Source: Vibrio owensii CAIM 1854 = LMG 25443 (GTDB lineage Bacteria; Pseudomonadota; Gammaproteobacteria; Enterobacterales; Vibrionaceae). From it: DNA of 64,000 nucleotides. Position numbers and translations under genes: made by a program. Each line of letters starts with the position of its first letter. Positions within the stretch are counted from its first letter, which is position 1. Below the pieces are notes generated by a model. The model saw only the letters and a program-made list of their open reading frames with translations, searched no databases and had not been told where the DNA came from. The stretch spans positions 51,865 through 115,864 of the forward strand of contig NZ_JPRD01000068.1 in the NCBI RefSeq assembly GCF_000817815.1, read 5' to 3'. Below, piece by piece: positions 35,922-45,147 of this stretch.

Positions 35922-36345
35922 ATGCCCTCCTTTGTTGATTTCAGTGTAATGGCAAAAGCCTACTAAGCTCAAACGAATCGTTGTAAAAAAGCGTGTTCAT
36001 ACTAGGGAGAATGCGTTGTGCCAAAAACGCCCTTTGAATAAAGGTGCATATACAAAAATTGGTCGTTGAAAAGTGCTATTTTCGGACTCTTAATATCCAT
36101 GTTTGTCGAGGAAAATCGCCTACCCATAAAGGGTTATTAATATCCCGTTCATACTTTGCAAAATATTGACGCATCAAAAGCGAAAAAGGTGATCCACTTA
36201 CTATTTTTATGCGCTAGGTGCAGTATGATGTGCCACATAAGTCAGGACGGTTTTTCCAGCCAAAAACTCTGATGAATGGATTCTAGATTGCAGAAATGGC
36301 TAATAAATAACTTAAATATCAGAATTATTATCTAAGGATCCTGTT
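35922..36345. promoter_or_regulatory. Divergent control region between fxsA and aspA
   Basis: This 424-base A+T-rich gap holds the fxsA and aspA promoters. An 11-base palindrome ATGTG-C-CACAT is at 36228-36238. aspA in enterobacteria is controlled by CRP and FNR, but I find no good match to either consensus here. AAGGA precedes the aspA start. Confidence 0.5.
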
Positions 36346-37797
36346 ATGGCTACACTATCTGATGCTCCAAAGACAGCAAACCAAGCCACTCGTATTGAAG
36401 AAGATCTATTAGGCCAACGTCATGTCCCTGCCGATGCTTACTACGGCATCCACACACTTCGCGCTATCGAAAACTTCAACATTTCAAGCACTACCATCTC
36501 TGACGTACCTGAATTTGTACGTGGCATGGTAATGACTAAGAAAGCCGCTGCACTAGCAAACAAAGAGCTAGGCGCAATTCCAAAAGACGTTGCTAACTAC
36601 ATCCTAGAAGCGTGTGATTTGATCCTTGAAACAGGTAAGTGCATGGATCAGTTCCCTTCAGACGTATTCCAAGGCGGTGCAGGCACGTCAGTGAACATGA
36701 ACACTAACGAAGTTATCGCGAACGTTGCACTTGAACTGATGGGCAAGGAAAAAGGCCAATATGAGTTCATCAACCCGAACGATCACGTAAACAAGAGCCA
36801 ATCAACAAACTGTGCGTACCCAACGGGTTTCCGTATCGCGGTTTACAACAGTGTTCATCAGTTGATGGAAGCGATCGAATACCTTAAAGGCGCATTCGAG
36901 CTTAAAGCACAAGAATTCAAAGACATCTTGAAGATGGGTCGTACTCAGCTGCAAGATGCGGTTCCTATGACTGTGGGTCAAGAGTTCCACGCATGGGCTG
37001 TAACACTAAACGAAGAAATTCGTGCTCTAGATTACACGTCTAAGCTACTACTAGAAATCAACCTAGGTGCAACAGCAATCGGTACTGGTCTAAACGCACC
37101 AACAGGTTACCAAGCGCTAGCAGTAAAACATCTAGCAGAAGTAACGGGGCTAGAAGTGGTACCAGCAGAAGACCTGATCGAAGCGACTTCTGACTGTGGT
37201 GCTTACGTAATGACGCACGGTGCGCTGAAACGTCTAGCAGTGAAACTATCGAAGATCTGTAACGACCTTCGTCTACTTTCTTCTGGTCCACGTGCAGGTC
37301 TTAACGAACTGAACCTACCAGAAATGCAAGCAGGCTCTTCAATTATGCCAGCTAAAGTAAACCCAGTTATCCCAGAAGTAGTAAACCAAGTTTGCTTCAA
37401 AGTTCTAGGTAACGACAACACGGTTTCTTTCGCAGCAGAAGGCGGTCAGCTACAGCTAAACGTAATGGAACCTGTTATCGCACAAAGCGTGTTTGAGTCT
37501 ATCTCTCTACTTCACAACGCATGTGTGAACCTACGCGATAAATGTATCGATGGCATCACTGTGAACAAAGAAGTTTGCGAAAACTACGTTTACAACTCTA
37601 TCGGTATCGTAACTTACCTAAACCCATACATCGGCCACCACGAAGGCGATATCGTTGGTAAGATCTGTGCAGAAACAGGTAAGAGTGTACGTGATGTAGT
37701 TCTAGAACGCGGTTTATTAACTGAAGAAGAGCTAGATGACATCTTATCGGTTGAAAACTTCATGCATCCGACTTATAAAGCGAAACGCTACGAGTAA
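36346..37797 (+). CDS. aspA: Aspartate ammonia-lyase
   Basis: AspA deaminates L-aspartate to fumarate and ammonia, feeding fumarate respiration. The 483-residue protein belongs to the fumarase/aspartase superfamily and carries the signature loop GSSIMPAKVNP (near 330) with the catalytic serine, the TNEV and NDHVNKSQST substrate segments, and the GRTQLQDA block. The Lys in PAKVNP and the NDHVNKSQS segment distinguish it from FumC. It is followed by dcuA, the matching C4-dicarboxylate antiporter. Codon use indicates strong expression. Confidence 0.98.
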   Translation: MATLSDAPKTANQATRIEEDLLGQRHVPADAYYGIHTLRAIENFNISSTTISDVPEFVRGMVMTKKAAALANKELGAIPKDVANYILEACDLILETGKCMDQFPSDVFQGGAGTSVNMNTNEVIANVALELMGKEKGQYEFINPNDHVNKSQSTNCAYPTGFRIAVYNSVHQLMEAIEYLKGAFELKAQEFKDILKMGRTQLQDAVPMTVGQEFHAWAVTLNEEIRALDYTSKLLLEINLGATAIGTGLNAPTGYQALAVKHLAEVTGLEVVPAEDLIEATSDCGAYVMTHGALKRLAVKLSKICNDLRLLSSGPRAGLNELNLPEMQAGSSIMPAKVNPVIPEVVNQVCFKVLGNDNTVSFAAEGGQLQLNVMEPVIAQSVFESISLLHNACVNLRDKCIDGITVNKEVCENYVYNSIGIVTYLNPYIGHHEGDIVGKICAETGKSVRDVVLERGLLTEEELDDILSVENFMHPTYKAKRYE

Positions 37798-37805
37798 TCG
37801 CATGT

Positions 37806-37836
37806 GAAAGGGGTCCCTAACGGGGCCCTTTTTTAG
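37806..37836 (+). terminator. Terminator after aspA
   Basis: A GC-rich hairpin AAGGGGTCC/GGGGCCCTT with one mismatch and one wobble pair, then six Ts. Some readthrough into dcuA is possible. Confidence 0.8.
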
Positions 37837-37973
37837 GCTCGAATACGGTTAACCACAATTTTTATGCGCTTTTTATTGCCGTAAGCCGCTCGGGTTCTGA
37901 TTTTCTGAACACTTACTCCTGTTCCTGAGTGCTCAAAAAATCAGAATCATTAAAAACTAAAAGAGGTATCAAT

Positions 37974-39281
37974 ATGGTAATGGTCGAACTCTTCGTGGTT
38001 CTGCTCTTCATTTATTTGGGGGCAAGAATCGGTGGTATCGGCATTGGTTTTGCCGGTGGTGCAGGGGTAATTGCATTGTCTTTAATCCTAGGTGTCCCGA
38101 CAAGCCAGTCTTTCATCCCTGTCGATGTAATCCTGATCATCATGTCTGTAATTACTGCTATCGCTGCAATGCAGGTAGCGGGTGGTTTGGACTGGATGGT
38201 TCAGGTTGCGGAAGACTTTTTGCGTAAACATCCCGAACGCATCACCTTTTACGCACCTATCGTGACATTCCTAATGACACTACTTGCGGGTACAGGTCAC
38301 ACGGCATTCTCTACTCTTCCTGTTATTGCAGAAGTAGCGAAAGGCCAAGGTGTTCGTCCTTCTCGTCCACTGTCTATCGCGGTAGTAGCATCGCAAATTG
38401 CTATCACAGCGTCGCCAATCTCTGCGGCTGTTGTAGCATTCGCAGCAATGCTTCACCCATTTGGTGTTGACTACCTAACGCTACTAGCAATCTGTATCCC
38501 AACAACGTTCATCGCTTGTATGATCGGTGCATTCGTAGCGAACTTCATGGGTAGCGAGCTTAAAGACGATCCTGAATACCAAGACCGTCTAGCAAAAGGC
38601 CTGATCAAGCTAAACACAGAATCTAAGCGCGAAATCCTGCCAACAGCGAAGAAAGCAACCTTCATCTTCCTAGGCGCTATCGCATTCGTAGTGTGTTACG
38701 CAGCAGCAATCTCTGGCTCTGTTGGCCTTATCGAGAACCCTGCTCTAGGTCGTAACGAAGCAATCATGACAGTAATGCTCGCAGCTGCGGCAGCTATCGT
38801 AATGAGCTGTAAAATCGACGCTGGCAAAATCCCAGCAGCAGCGACATTCCGCTCTGGTATGACAGCGTGTGTGTGTGTTCTTGGTGTAGCATGGCTAGGT
38901 TCTACGTTCGTGAACGCGCACGTTGACGGCATCAAAGAAGTGGCTGGTGCGCTACTAGCAGACTACCCATGGATGCTAGCACTTGTTCTATTCTTCGCTT
39001 CAATGCTGCTTTACTCGCAAGGTGCAACTACCGTTGCGCTTATGCCTGCAGCACTAGCAATCGGTGTGGCACCACTTACCGCAGTTGCGTCTTTCGCAGC
39101 AGTAAGTGCGCTATTCGTACTGCCTACTTACCCAACGCTTCTAGCAGCGGTTGAGATGGACGACACGGGTTCAACTCGTATCGGTAAGTACGTATTCAAC
39201 CACCCATTCTTCGTACCAGGTGTGGCTACCATCGCTTCAGCGGTAGCACTTGGCTTCGCATTCGGTGGTCTACTGATCTAG
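37974..39281 (+). CDS. dcuA: Anaerobic C4-dicarboxylate transporter DcuA
   Basis: DcuA exchanges aspartate, fumarate or malate for succinate across the inner membrane. The 435-residue protein has about ten to twelve hydrophobic helices and matches DcuA at its start (GARIGGIGIGFAGGAG), in SAQIAITASPISAAVV-like text, and in the C-terminal LPTYPTLLAAVEMDDTGSTRIGKYVFNHPFF segment. I use ATG 37974, six bases after AGGT; a longer frame from 37929 lacks such a site. It follows aspA by 176 bases. cutA, present between dcuA and dsbD in E. coli, is absent here. Confidence 0.96.
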   Translation: MVMVELFVVLLFIYLGARIGGIGIGFAGGAGVIALSLILGVPTSQSFIPVDVILIIMSVITAIAAMQVAGGLDWMVQVAEDFLRKHPERITFYAPIVTFLMTLLAGTGHTAFSTLPVIAEVAKGQGVRPSRPLSIAVVASQIAITASPISAAVVAFAAMLHPFGVDYLTLLAICIPTTFIACMIGAFVANFMGSELKDDPEYQDRLAKGLIKLNTESKREILPTAKKATFIFLGAIAFVVCYAAAISGSVGLIENPALGRNEAIMTVMLAAAAAIVMSCKIDAGKIPAAATFRSGMTACVCVLGVAWLGSTFVNAHVDGIKEVAGALLADYPWMLALVLFFASMLLYSQGATTVALMPAALAIGVAPLTAVASFAAVSALFVLPTYPTLLAAVEMDDTGSTRIGKYVFNHPFFVPGVATIASAVALGFAFGGLLI

Positions 39282-39299
39282 TAGAAACAGAGTCTTACT

Positions 39300-39326
39300 C
39301 GGGGAGCTTCGGCTCCCTTTTTTATT
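39300..39326 (+). terminator. Terminator after dcuA
   Basis: GGGAGC-TTCG-GCTCCC, a stable UUCG tetraloop hairpin, followed by seven Ts. Confidence 0.95.
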
Positions 39327-39442
39327 GCCTGTCGCATTGGATAGCGCTTAACAAATCTTCACTTCCATGAAACTTATTGGCTAGCCAGCAGGTCTGATTG
39401 AGTTACACTAACGGCAACTATCTAAGATGAATTGATCCTTTT

Positions 39443-41263
39443 ATGCGTGCATTATTTTCCGTCTTACTCTTAGGGCTTATTACCTTTTCTGCGCCTTCTT
39501 TTGCGCTGTTTGGCAAAGACACCCAAAACACCTTTGGCAGCAGCAACGATACCTTTGTGTCTGTCGATCAGGCTTTCCCATTCAACTACTACCAACAAGA
39601 CGGCAAACTGATGCTGGACTGGCAAGTACGCGATGGTTATTACCTGTATCAAGAACGCCTATCGGTAGCGGGTGAGAAAGTATCGCTAGGCGAACTGCAA
39701 ATGGAAGACGGAACGCCGCATAAAGATGAATTCTTTGGTGACGTGCATATCTACACTCAGCCTTTGTTCGTCAACGTACCAATGCATGATTGGCAAGACG
39801 GTGCGCGCGTGGTAGTGCAATACCAAGGCTGTGCGAAAGCAGGCTTCTGTTACCCACCAGAAACTCGCGTGATTCCTATCAGCGCGTTTACTTCATCGAA
39901 CTCAGATCCAACACCGGCGACGACAACACCAAAAGCAGAGCAAGCACCAACGGTAACGCCACCAGCGGCGCAATCATCTACGTCTGGCGACACACCATCG
40001 GCTCCAGTAACACAGCAAGATAGTCTTGCCGCAAACCTAGCTGATAACTGGTGGACGCCGCTTCTGTTCTTGGCGCTTGGTGTGGGCTTGGCGTTTACAC
40101 CATGTGTGCTACCTATGTACCCAATTTTGACCAGCATCGTGCTTGGCAGTGGCAAACTGAGCCAACGCCGCGCGCTAGGCTTGTCGTTTGTCTACGTACA
40201 AGGCATGGCGCTGACTTACACCCTACTCGGCCTTGTAGTCGCGTCTGCTGGCATGCAGTTCCAAGCGGCGATGCAACACCCTTATGTGTTGATTGGTTTG
40301 AGTGTGCTGTTCGTAACACTCGCATTGTCTATGTTTGGCGTTTATAACCTGCAACTGCCAAGTAGCGTGCAAACGTGGTTAAACAACCTCAGCAACAAAC
40401 AACAAGGCGGCAGCAGTGCTGGCGTATTCGCGATGGGTGCGATTTCTGGACTGGTGTGCTCACCATGTACCACGGCGCCTCTTTCTGGTGCGCTACTTTA
40501 CGTGGCACAAAGCGGTGACTTGCTGACGGGTGGTATCGCACTTTACGCACTAGCGATGGGTATGGGTATTCCACTCATTCTTGTTGCAGTATTCGGCAAC
40601 AAACTTCTGCCAAAAGCAGGAGGTTGGATGGATCGCGTGAAGACCCTATTCGGCTTCATTCTACTGGCTGCACCTATCTTCCTACTTGAGCGCATCATGC
40701 CAGAAATGTGGGCAACGGCATTGTGGTCAGCACTGGGTATCGCGGCTTTTGGTTGGCTATACCACATCAAAAACAGCTTAGAGTTTGGCGGTTGGAAGCA
40801 AAGCGCAGTAGGCATCATTGCTGTGCTTGGTTTGTTTGCTTCTGCTCAACCAGCATTGAACTACTGGTTTGGCGGTAATACCACTACACAAACTCAGCAA
40901 GCAACAGTGAGCTTTACTCGTATTGCTAACGTGGCAGAGCTTGAGGCTGCACTTGCTCAGGCGAAACAAGCCGGCAAACCAGTGATGCTAGATTTCTACG
41001 CCGACTGGTGTGTGGCGTGTAAAGAGTTCGAGAAGTACACCTTCCATGACCCAAGCGTCGAAGCCAAACTGCAAGACTTCGTTCTTCTGCAAGCGGACGT
41101 AACTAAGAACCAAGTGCAAGACATCGAGCTGCTTAAACATATGAATGTACTGGGTTTACCAACGATTGAGTTCTGGGATGCCAATGGCGAACATGTTTCA
41201 AACGCTCGTTTGACGGGCTTTATGCAAGCCGAGCCTTTCTTAGAGCACATCAACCGATTCTGA
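39443..41263 (+). CDS. dsbD: Thiol:disulfide interchange protein DsbD
   Basis: DsbD passes electrons from cytoplasmic thioredoxin to periplasmic DsbC, DsbG and CcmG. The 606-residue protein has a signal peptide (about 1-22) and an alpha domain (about 25-150) with the cysteine pair in CAKAGFC. A Pro/Thr-rich linker leads to a central eight-helix domain (about 200-470) with cysteines in FTPCVLPM and SPCTTAPL. The C-terminal thioredoxin-like domain has the CVAC active site (about residue 525-528). It follows dcuA by 161 bases behind a terminator, so it has its own promoter. Confidence 0.97.
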   Translation: MRALFSVLLLGLITFSAPSFALFGKDTQNTFGSSNDTFVSVDQAFPFNYYQQDGKLMLDWQVRDGYYLYQERLSVAGEKVSLGELQMEDGTPHKDEFFGDVHIYTQPLFVNVPMHDWQDGARVVVQYQGCAKAGFCYPPETRVIPISAFTSSNSDPTPATTTPKAEQAPTVTPPAAQSSTSGDTPSAPVTQQDSLAANLADNWWTPLLFLALGVGLAFTPCVLPMYPILTSIVLGSGKLSQRRALGLSFVYVQGMALTYTLLGLVVASAGMQFQAAMQHPYVLIGLSVLFVTLALSMFGVYNLQLPSSVQTWLNNLSNKQQGGSSAGVFAMGAISGLVCSPCTTAPLSGALLYVAQSGDLLTGGIALYALAMGMGIPLILVAVFGNKLLPKAGGWMDRVKTLFGFILLAAPIFLLERIMPEMWATALWSALGIAAFGWLYHIKNSLEFGGWKQSAVGIIAVLGLFASAQPALNYWFGGNTTTQTQQATVSFTRIANVAELEAALAQAKQAGKPVMLDFYADWCVACKEFEKYTFHDPSVEAKLQDFVLLQADVTKNQVQDIELLKHMNVLGLPTIEFWDANGEHVSNARLTGFMQAEPFLEHINRF

Positions 41264-41277
41264 TGATGAATCATTCA

Positions 41278-41310
41278 AACGCCAGTGATTATTCACTGGC
41301 GTTTTTTGTT
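41278..41310 (+). terminator. Terminator after dsbD
   Basis: AACGCCAGTGA/TCACTGGCGTT perfect stem with a short loop, then TTTTTT. Confidence 0.95.
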
Positions 41311-41458
41311 GTCTCAATAAAACTGAGAAAGTTGCGTTTATATGCAATTTTTCTAATAAAAGTCGATTTAGTTCAGACTTTTAGCGGATAAATATTGTCC
41401 ACATTCTTAAAGGTGGACAATAATTCCATTAACGAAATAGTCAAAAGTGTTTAACGTC

Positions 41459-42094
41459 ATGGATTCGACCTACACCATTATCATCGCTGATGATCACCCG
41501 CTGTTCCGCAATGCCTTGTTCCAATCGGTACACATGGCTGTGAGTGGTGCTAACCTTCTCGAAGCGGATACGCTGGACGCTCTACTCGCGTTGCTGGAAA
41601 AAGAAGAAGAGCCAGATTTGGTGTTGTTAGATCTCAAGATGCCGGGCGCCAATGGCATGTCGGGCTTGATTCACCTTCGTGCTGAATACCCAGATCTTCC
41701 TGTGGTAGTGGTGTCTGCCAGTGAAGAGCCTAGTGTGGTCACACAAGTGAAGAGCCACGGTGCGTTCGGATTTATTCCAAAATCGAGCGACATGCGCGAG
41801 CTGGTCAATGCCCTCAACCAAGTGCTCAATGGCGACCCATACTTCCCGGAAGGCTTGATCACCAATAACGCAGCCTGTAATGACTTGGCAGAGAAAATTG
41901 CCGCACTTACCCCTCAGCAATACAAAGTGTTGGGTATGCTTTCCGACGGCTTACTCAACAAGCAAATCGCTTACGAGCTCAATGTCTCCGAGGCCACCAT
42001 CAAAGCCCACATGACGGCAATTTTCCGCAAACTGGGCGTGAAGAACCGTACTCAAGCCGTCATCCTACTGCAGCAAATGGAACCCGAGCAGTAA
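41459..42094 (+). CDS. crbR: LuxR/NarL-family response regulator, CrbR-like
   Basis: This 211-residue protein has a receiver domain (about 1-120) with Asp11-Asp12, the phosphoacceptor Asp58 in LLDLKMPG and Lys in PKSSDMREL. A LuxR-type helix-turn-helix follows (about 145-208) with LTPQQYKVLGMLSDGLLNKQIAYELNVSE and ATIKAHMTAIFRKL in consecutive helices. In Vibrio cholerae such a regulator next to dsbD and the DUF4212/SSS genes is CrbR, the partner of CrbS in control of acs. A CrbS-like kinase is encoded at 47.7-51.1 kb. The start is uncertain: ATG 41459 has no ribosome-binding site, and GTG 41447 is an option. The gene name is inferred from context. Confidence 0.83.
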   Translation: MDSTYTIIIADDHPLFRNALFQSVHMAVSGANLLEADTLDALLALLEKEEEPDLVLLDLKMPGANGMSGLIHLRAEYPDLPVVVVSASEEPSVVTQVKSHGAFGFIPKSSDMRELVNALNQVLNGDPYFPEGLITNNAACNDLAEKIAALTPQQYKVLGMLSDGLLNKQIAYELNVSEATIKAHMTAIFRKLGVKNRTQAVILLQQMEPEQ

Positions 42095-42156
42095 TGTGTT
42101 AGTAAATATATCTAATTCACATTTATATGACGCCAAAAGAACAACAGACGTTAAAA

Positions 42157-42186
42157 TAAAAAGGCTGTCACACACAGCCTTTTCAT
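42157..42186 (+). terminator. Terminator after the crbR-like gene
   Basis: AAAAGGCTGT/ACAGCCTTTT stem with a short loop. Confidence 0.85.
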
Positions 42187-42222
42187 CCCTCTGTTAAACC
42201 GCTAACTCTGGGAGGTCATACT

Positions 42223-42849
42223 TTGCTAAGTATTCTCGTCACTCAATTCGTCGTACTCTGGGCCGTCATCGACCCGATTGGTTCAGTACCCGTATATCTA
42301 TCACAAACTCAACACCTCACGGCAAAACAGCGTCGTCTCGTCGCGTTGAAAGCCATTGCCATTTCGATGGGTGTGTTGCTGTTCTTTCTTATTGCCGGTC
42401 AGTTATTACTGGAAGCAATGCAAATCCCATTACCCGCGTTCCAAGCCGCTGGTGGCTTAGTGTTATTGCTGTTTGCATTGTCGATGATCTTTGGTGAGAG
42501 CAAGCCAGAACAAGAACAAAAACTGGGCGAAGAAGTCAGCCACTCCGATCTCGCTGACTTAGCCGTTTACCCTCTTGCGATTCCTTCGATTGCGTCGCCG
42601 GGTGCCATGATGGCCATCGTTATGCTCACCGATAACAACCGATACTCTTTTGTCGACCAAGCAATGACCGCAGGCGTCATGATTGCGGTACTTCTGGTGA
42701 CCTTATTCTTGTTACTAGGTGCAAACACGATTCAAAAAGTGATTGGTAACGTAGGCGCAGCCATCATCAGCCGCGTAATGGGGCTTATCCTTGCTGCTGT
42801 TGCACTGAATAATTTGCTGCTTGGTATAAAAGATTTCTATGTTAATTGA
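42223..42849 (+). CDS. MarC family membrane protein
   Basis: This 208-residue protein has six membrane helices and the MarC signature at its start (VLWAVIDPIGSVPVYLS, with the conserved DP pair near residues 16-17) and a second half-repeat with LAIPSIASPGAMMAIV. MarC proteins were once linked to antibiotic resistance, but this is not supported; their substrate is unknown. The start is TTG 42223, justified by GGAGG seven bases upstream and the match to family N-termini. It lies between the crbR-like gene and the SSS pair, each separated by a terminator. Confidence 0.87.
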   Translation: MLSILVTQFVVLWAVIDPIGSVPVYLSQTQHLTAKQRRLVALKAIAISMGVLLFFLIAGQLLLEAMQIPLPAFQAAGGLVLLLFALSMIFGESKPEQEQKLGEEVSHSDLADLAVYPLAIPSIASPGAMMAIVMLTDNNRYSFVDQAMTAGVMIAVLLVTLFLLLGANTIQKVIGNVGAAIISRVMGLILAAVALNNLLLGIKDFYVN

Positions 42850-42917
42850 TAAAACTCTTAGACCTTTGGCTAATTTAACATCAAATTAACATCACACTTT
42901 TATTCCCACCTTCTCTC

Positions 42918-42949
42918 AAACGCCCTAAAAACGGGCGTTTTTGCTTTTT
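42918..42949 (+). terminator. Terminator after the MarC gene
   Basis: AAACGCCC/GGGCGTTT stem with a 5-base loop and T-rich tail. Confidence 0.92.
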
Positions 42950-43049
42950 AGCGTCCCGACTAAAGTTGAAAAGAGTTCTTGCCAGTGCCTTGCTAATGTA
43001 CATGTTGAAACATTTTTTTAACAACAATACCAATCGTAAGGAGACGGCA

Positions 43050-43313
43050 ATGGCATTTGAAAGCGAAGAAAGAGCCAAAGCCTACTGGGACAAGAACGTG
43101 AAGCTCATGATTACCCTGATGGTCATCTGGTTCGTAGTGTCTTTCGGCTGCGGCATTTTATTTGTCGACGTACTTAATCAATTTCAATTAGGTGGATACA
43201 AACTAGGATTCTGGTTTGCTCAACAAGGCTCCATCTATGCCTTCCTAGGTATTATTTTCTACTACGCGTGGAAGATGCGCCAAATCGACCGTGAATTCGG
43301 CGTAGATGAGTAA
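43050..43313 (+). CDS. DUF4212 small membrane subunit of a sodium:solute symporter
   Basis: This 87-residue protein has two membrane helices (about 20-42 and 57-78) and the DUF4212 start ERAKAYWDKN. These proteins occur directly before a particular group of SSS-family symporters and probably form a complex with them, like the YhdT-PanF or YjcH-ActP pairs. ATG 43050 follows AAGGAGA by a normal spacer; a longer frame to 42966 is rejected. The symporter gene starts 12 bases after its stop. Confidence 0.9.
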   Translation: MAFESEERAKAYWDKNVKLMITLMVIWFVVSFGCGILFVDVLNQFQLGGYKLGFWFAQQGSIYAFLGIIFYYAWKMRQIDREFGVDE

Positions 43314-43325
43314 GGAGTAACTCAG

Positions 43326-45053
43326 ATGGATTTGAAAACTATTACCTATCTGGTGGTTGGCGCGACGTTCGTCCTCTACATCGGTATTGCGATTTGGGCT
43401 CGTGCGGGCTCAACCAAAGAATTCTATGTAGCAGGCGGCGGTGTAAACCCTATCGCTAACGGCATGGCAACCGCAGCAGACTGGATGTCAGCAGCATCGT
43501 TCATCTCAATGGCAGGCTTGATTGCCTTCATGGGTTATGGCGGTTCGGTATTCCTAATGGGCTGGACAGGCGGTTACGTACTGCTGGCACTTCTGCTTGC
43601 ACCATACCTACGTAAGTTCGGCAAGTTTACCGTGCCAGAATTCGTAGGTGAGCGTTTCTACTCCAACGCAGCGCGTATCGTAGCGGTTGTGTGTCTTATC
43701 ATCGCATCGGTGACTTACGTTATCGGTCAGATGAAAGGCGTGGGCGTGGCGTTCGGTCGTTTCCTAGAAGTGGATTACTCGACAGGTCTACTGATCGGTA
43801 TGTGTATCGTATTCATGTACGCCGTAATGGGTGGCATGAAAGGCATTACCTACACGCAGATTGCTCAATATTGCGTACTCATTCTTGCTTACACTATTCC
43901 TGCAATCTTTATCTCTCTGCAACTAACAGGTAACCCACTACCACAGATCGGCTTAGGTAGTACCATACAAGGCACCGATGTTTATCTACTCGATAGGCTC
44001 GACCAAGTGGTCACCGAGCTCGGCTTTAGTGAATACACCACCCAAGTCCGTGGCGACACACTAAACATGTTTGTGTACACCATGTCATTGATGATCGGTA
44101 CGGCGGGTCTGCCACACGTAATCATCCGTTTCTTTACCGTACCTAAGGTTCGTGATGCACGTACATCAGCAGGTTGGGCACTAGTTTTCATCGCTATCCT
44201 TTACACAACAGCACCTGCAGTATCAGCAATGGCGCGTCTAAACCTAATGGATACCGTTAACCCAGCTCCGGGTCAGCACCTTGCTTATGATGAGCGCCCT
44301 GACTGGTTCAAAAACTGGGAGAAAACAGGTCTACTAGGCTTTGATGATAAGAACGGCGACGGTCTGATTGAGTACACATCAAACCCAGCAACGAATGAGC
44401 TGAAAGTTGACCGTGACATCATGGTACTAGCAAACCCAGAGATTGCTAAGCTACCTAACTGGGTTATCGCACTTGTCGCAGCTGGTGGTCTGGCGGCAGC
44501 ACTATCGACGGCTGCAGGTCTACTACTGGCGATTTCGTCCGCAATATCCCATGACTTAATCAAAGGTGTGATAAATCCAAACATATCCGAGAAGAAAGAG
44601 CTGCTCGCGAGTCGAATCTCCATGGCAGTCGCCATCGCAGTCGCCGGTTACTTAGGCTTGAATCCGCCCGGGTTTGCAGCCGGTACGGTAGCGCTCGCCT
44701 TCGGTCTGGCGGCATCCTCCATCTTCCCTGCGTTGATGATGGGTATCTTCAGTAAGAGCATCAACAAAGAAGGCGCAATCGCAGGTATGATTGCAGGTAT
44801 CAGTATCACGCTATTCTACGTATTCCAGCACAAAGGCATCCTATTTGTTGCTGACTGGGCGTACCTACAAAGCTGGGGTCAGAACTGGTTCCTAGGCATC
44901 GAACCAAACGCATTTGGTGCAATTGGTGCTGTGTTCAACTTCGTCGTGGCATTTGCAGTATCGAAAGTAACGGCAGAAACACCACAAGAAGTAAAAGACC
45001 TAGTCGAGCACGTACGTGTACCAGCAGGCGCTGGCGGTGCGGTAGACCACTAA
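43326..45053 (+). CDS. Sodium:solute symporter, acetate/pyruvate type
   Basis: This 575-residue inner-membrane protein of the SSS family has about 13-14 helices and the signature segment FYVAGGGVNPIANGMATAADWMSAASFISMAG split over helix 2. It contains an inserted periplasmic loop (about residues 305-360) rich in Asp and Asn, with DDKNGDGLIEYTSN, which looks like a single EF-hand-type Ca2+ site. The linked DUF4212 subunit and nearby crbRS and acs suggest acetate or a related short monocarboxylate. Two internal stretches have unusual codons (see findings). It is related to, but distinct from, ActP. A terminator follows. Confidence 0.9.
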   Translation: MDLKTITYLVVGATFVLYIGIAIWARAGSTKEFYVAGGGVNPIANGMATAADWMSAASFISMAGLIAFMGYGGSVFLMGWTGGYVLLALLLAPYLRKFGKFTVPEFVGERFYSNAARIVAVVCLIIASVTYVIGQMKGVGVAFGRFLEVDYSTGLLIGMCIVFMYAVMGGMKGITYTQIAQYCVLILAYTIPAIFISLQLTGNPLPQIGLGSTIQGTDVYLLDRLDQVVTELGFSEYTTQVRGDTLNMFVYTMSLMIGTAGLPHVIIRFFTVPKVRDARTSAGWALVFIAILYTTAPAVSAMARLNLMDTVNPAPGQHLAYDERPDWFKNWEKTGLLGFDDKNGDGLIEYTSNPATNELKVDRDIMVLANPEIAKLPNWVIALVAAGGLAAALSTAAGLLLAISSAISHDLIKGVINPNISEKKELLASRISMAVAIAVAGYLGLNPPGFAAGTVALAFGLAASSIFPALMMGIFSKSINKEGAIAGMIAGISITLFYVFQHKGILFVADWAYLQSWGQNWFLGIEPNAFGAIGAVFNFVVAFAVSKVTAETPQEVKDLVEHVRVPAGAGGAVDH

Positions 45054-45069
45054 AATATAACGCAAACCA

Positions 45070-45097
45070 CAAAAGCCCCGCTTGGGGCTTTTTTATT
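45070..45097 (+). terminator. Terminator after the SSS symporter
   Basis: AAAGCCCC-GCTT-GGGGCTTT stem and six Ts. Confidence 0.94.
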
Positions 45098-45147
45098 CGC
45101 TAGATTAGGTTAATTTAACCTTATGAAGTTGTAGCAAGGAAGCCAAC

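Noticed and set aside
36228..36238. A CRP site upstream of aspA from the ATGTG-C-CACAT palindrome
   Set aside because: The half-site spacing is far too short for CRP; only the palindrome itself is real.
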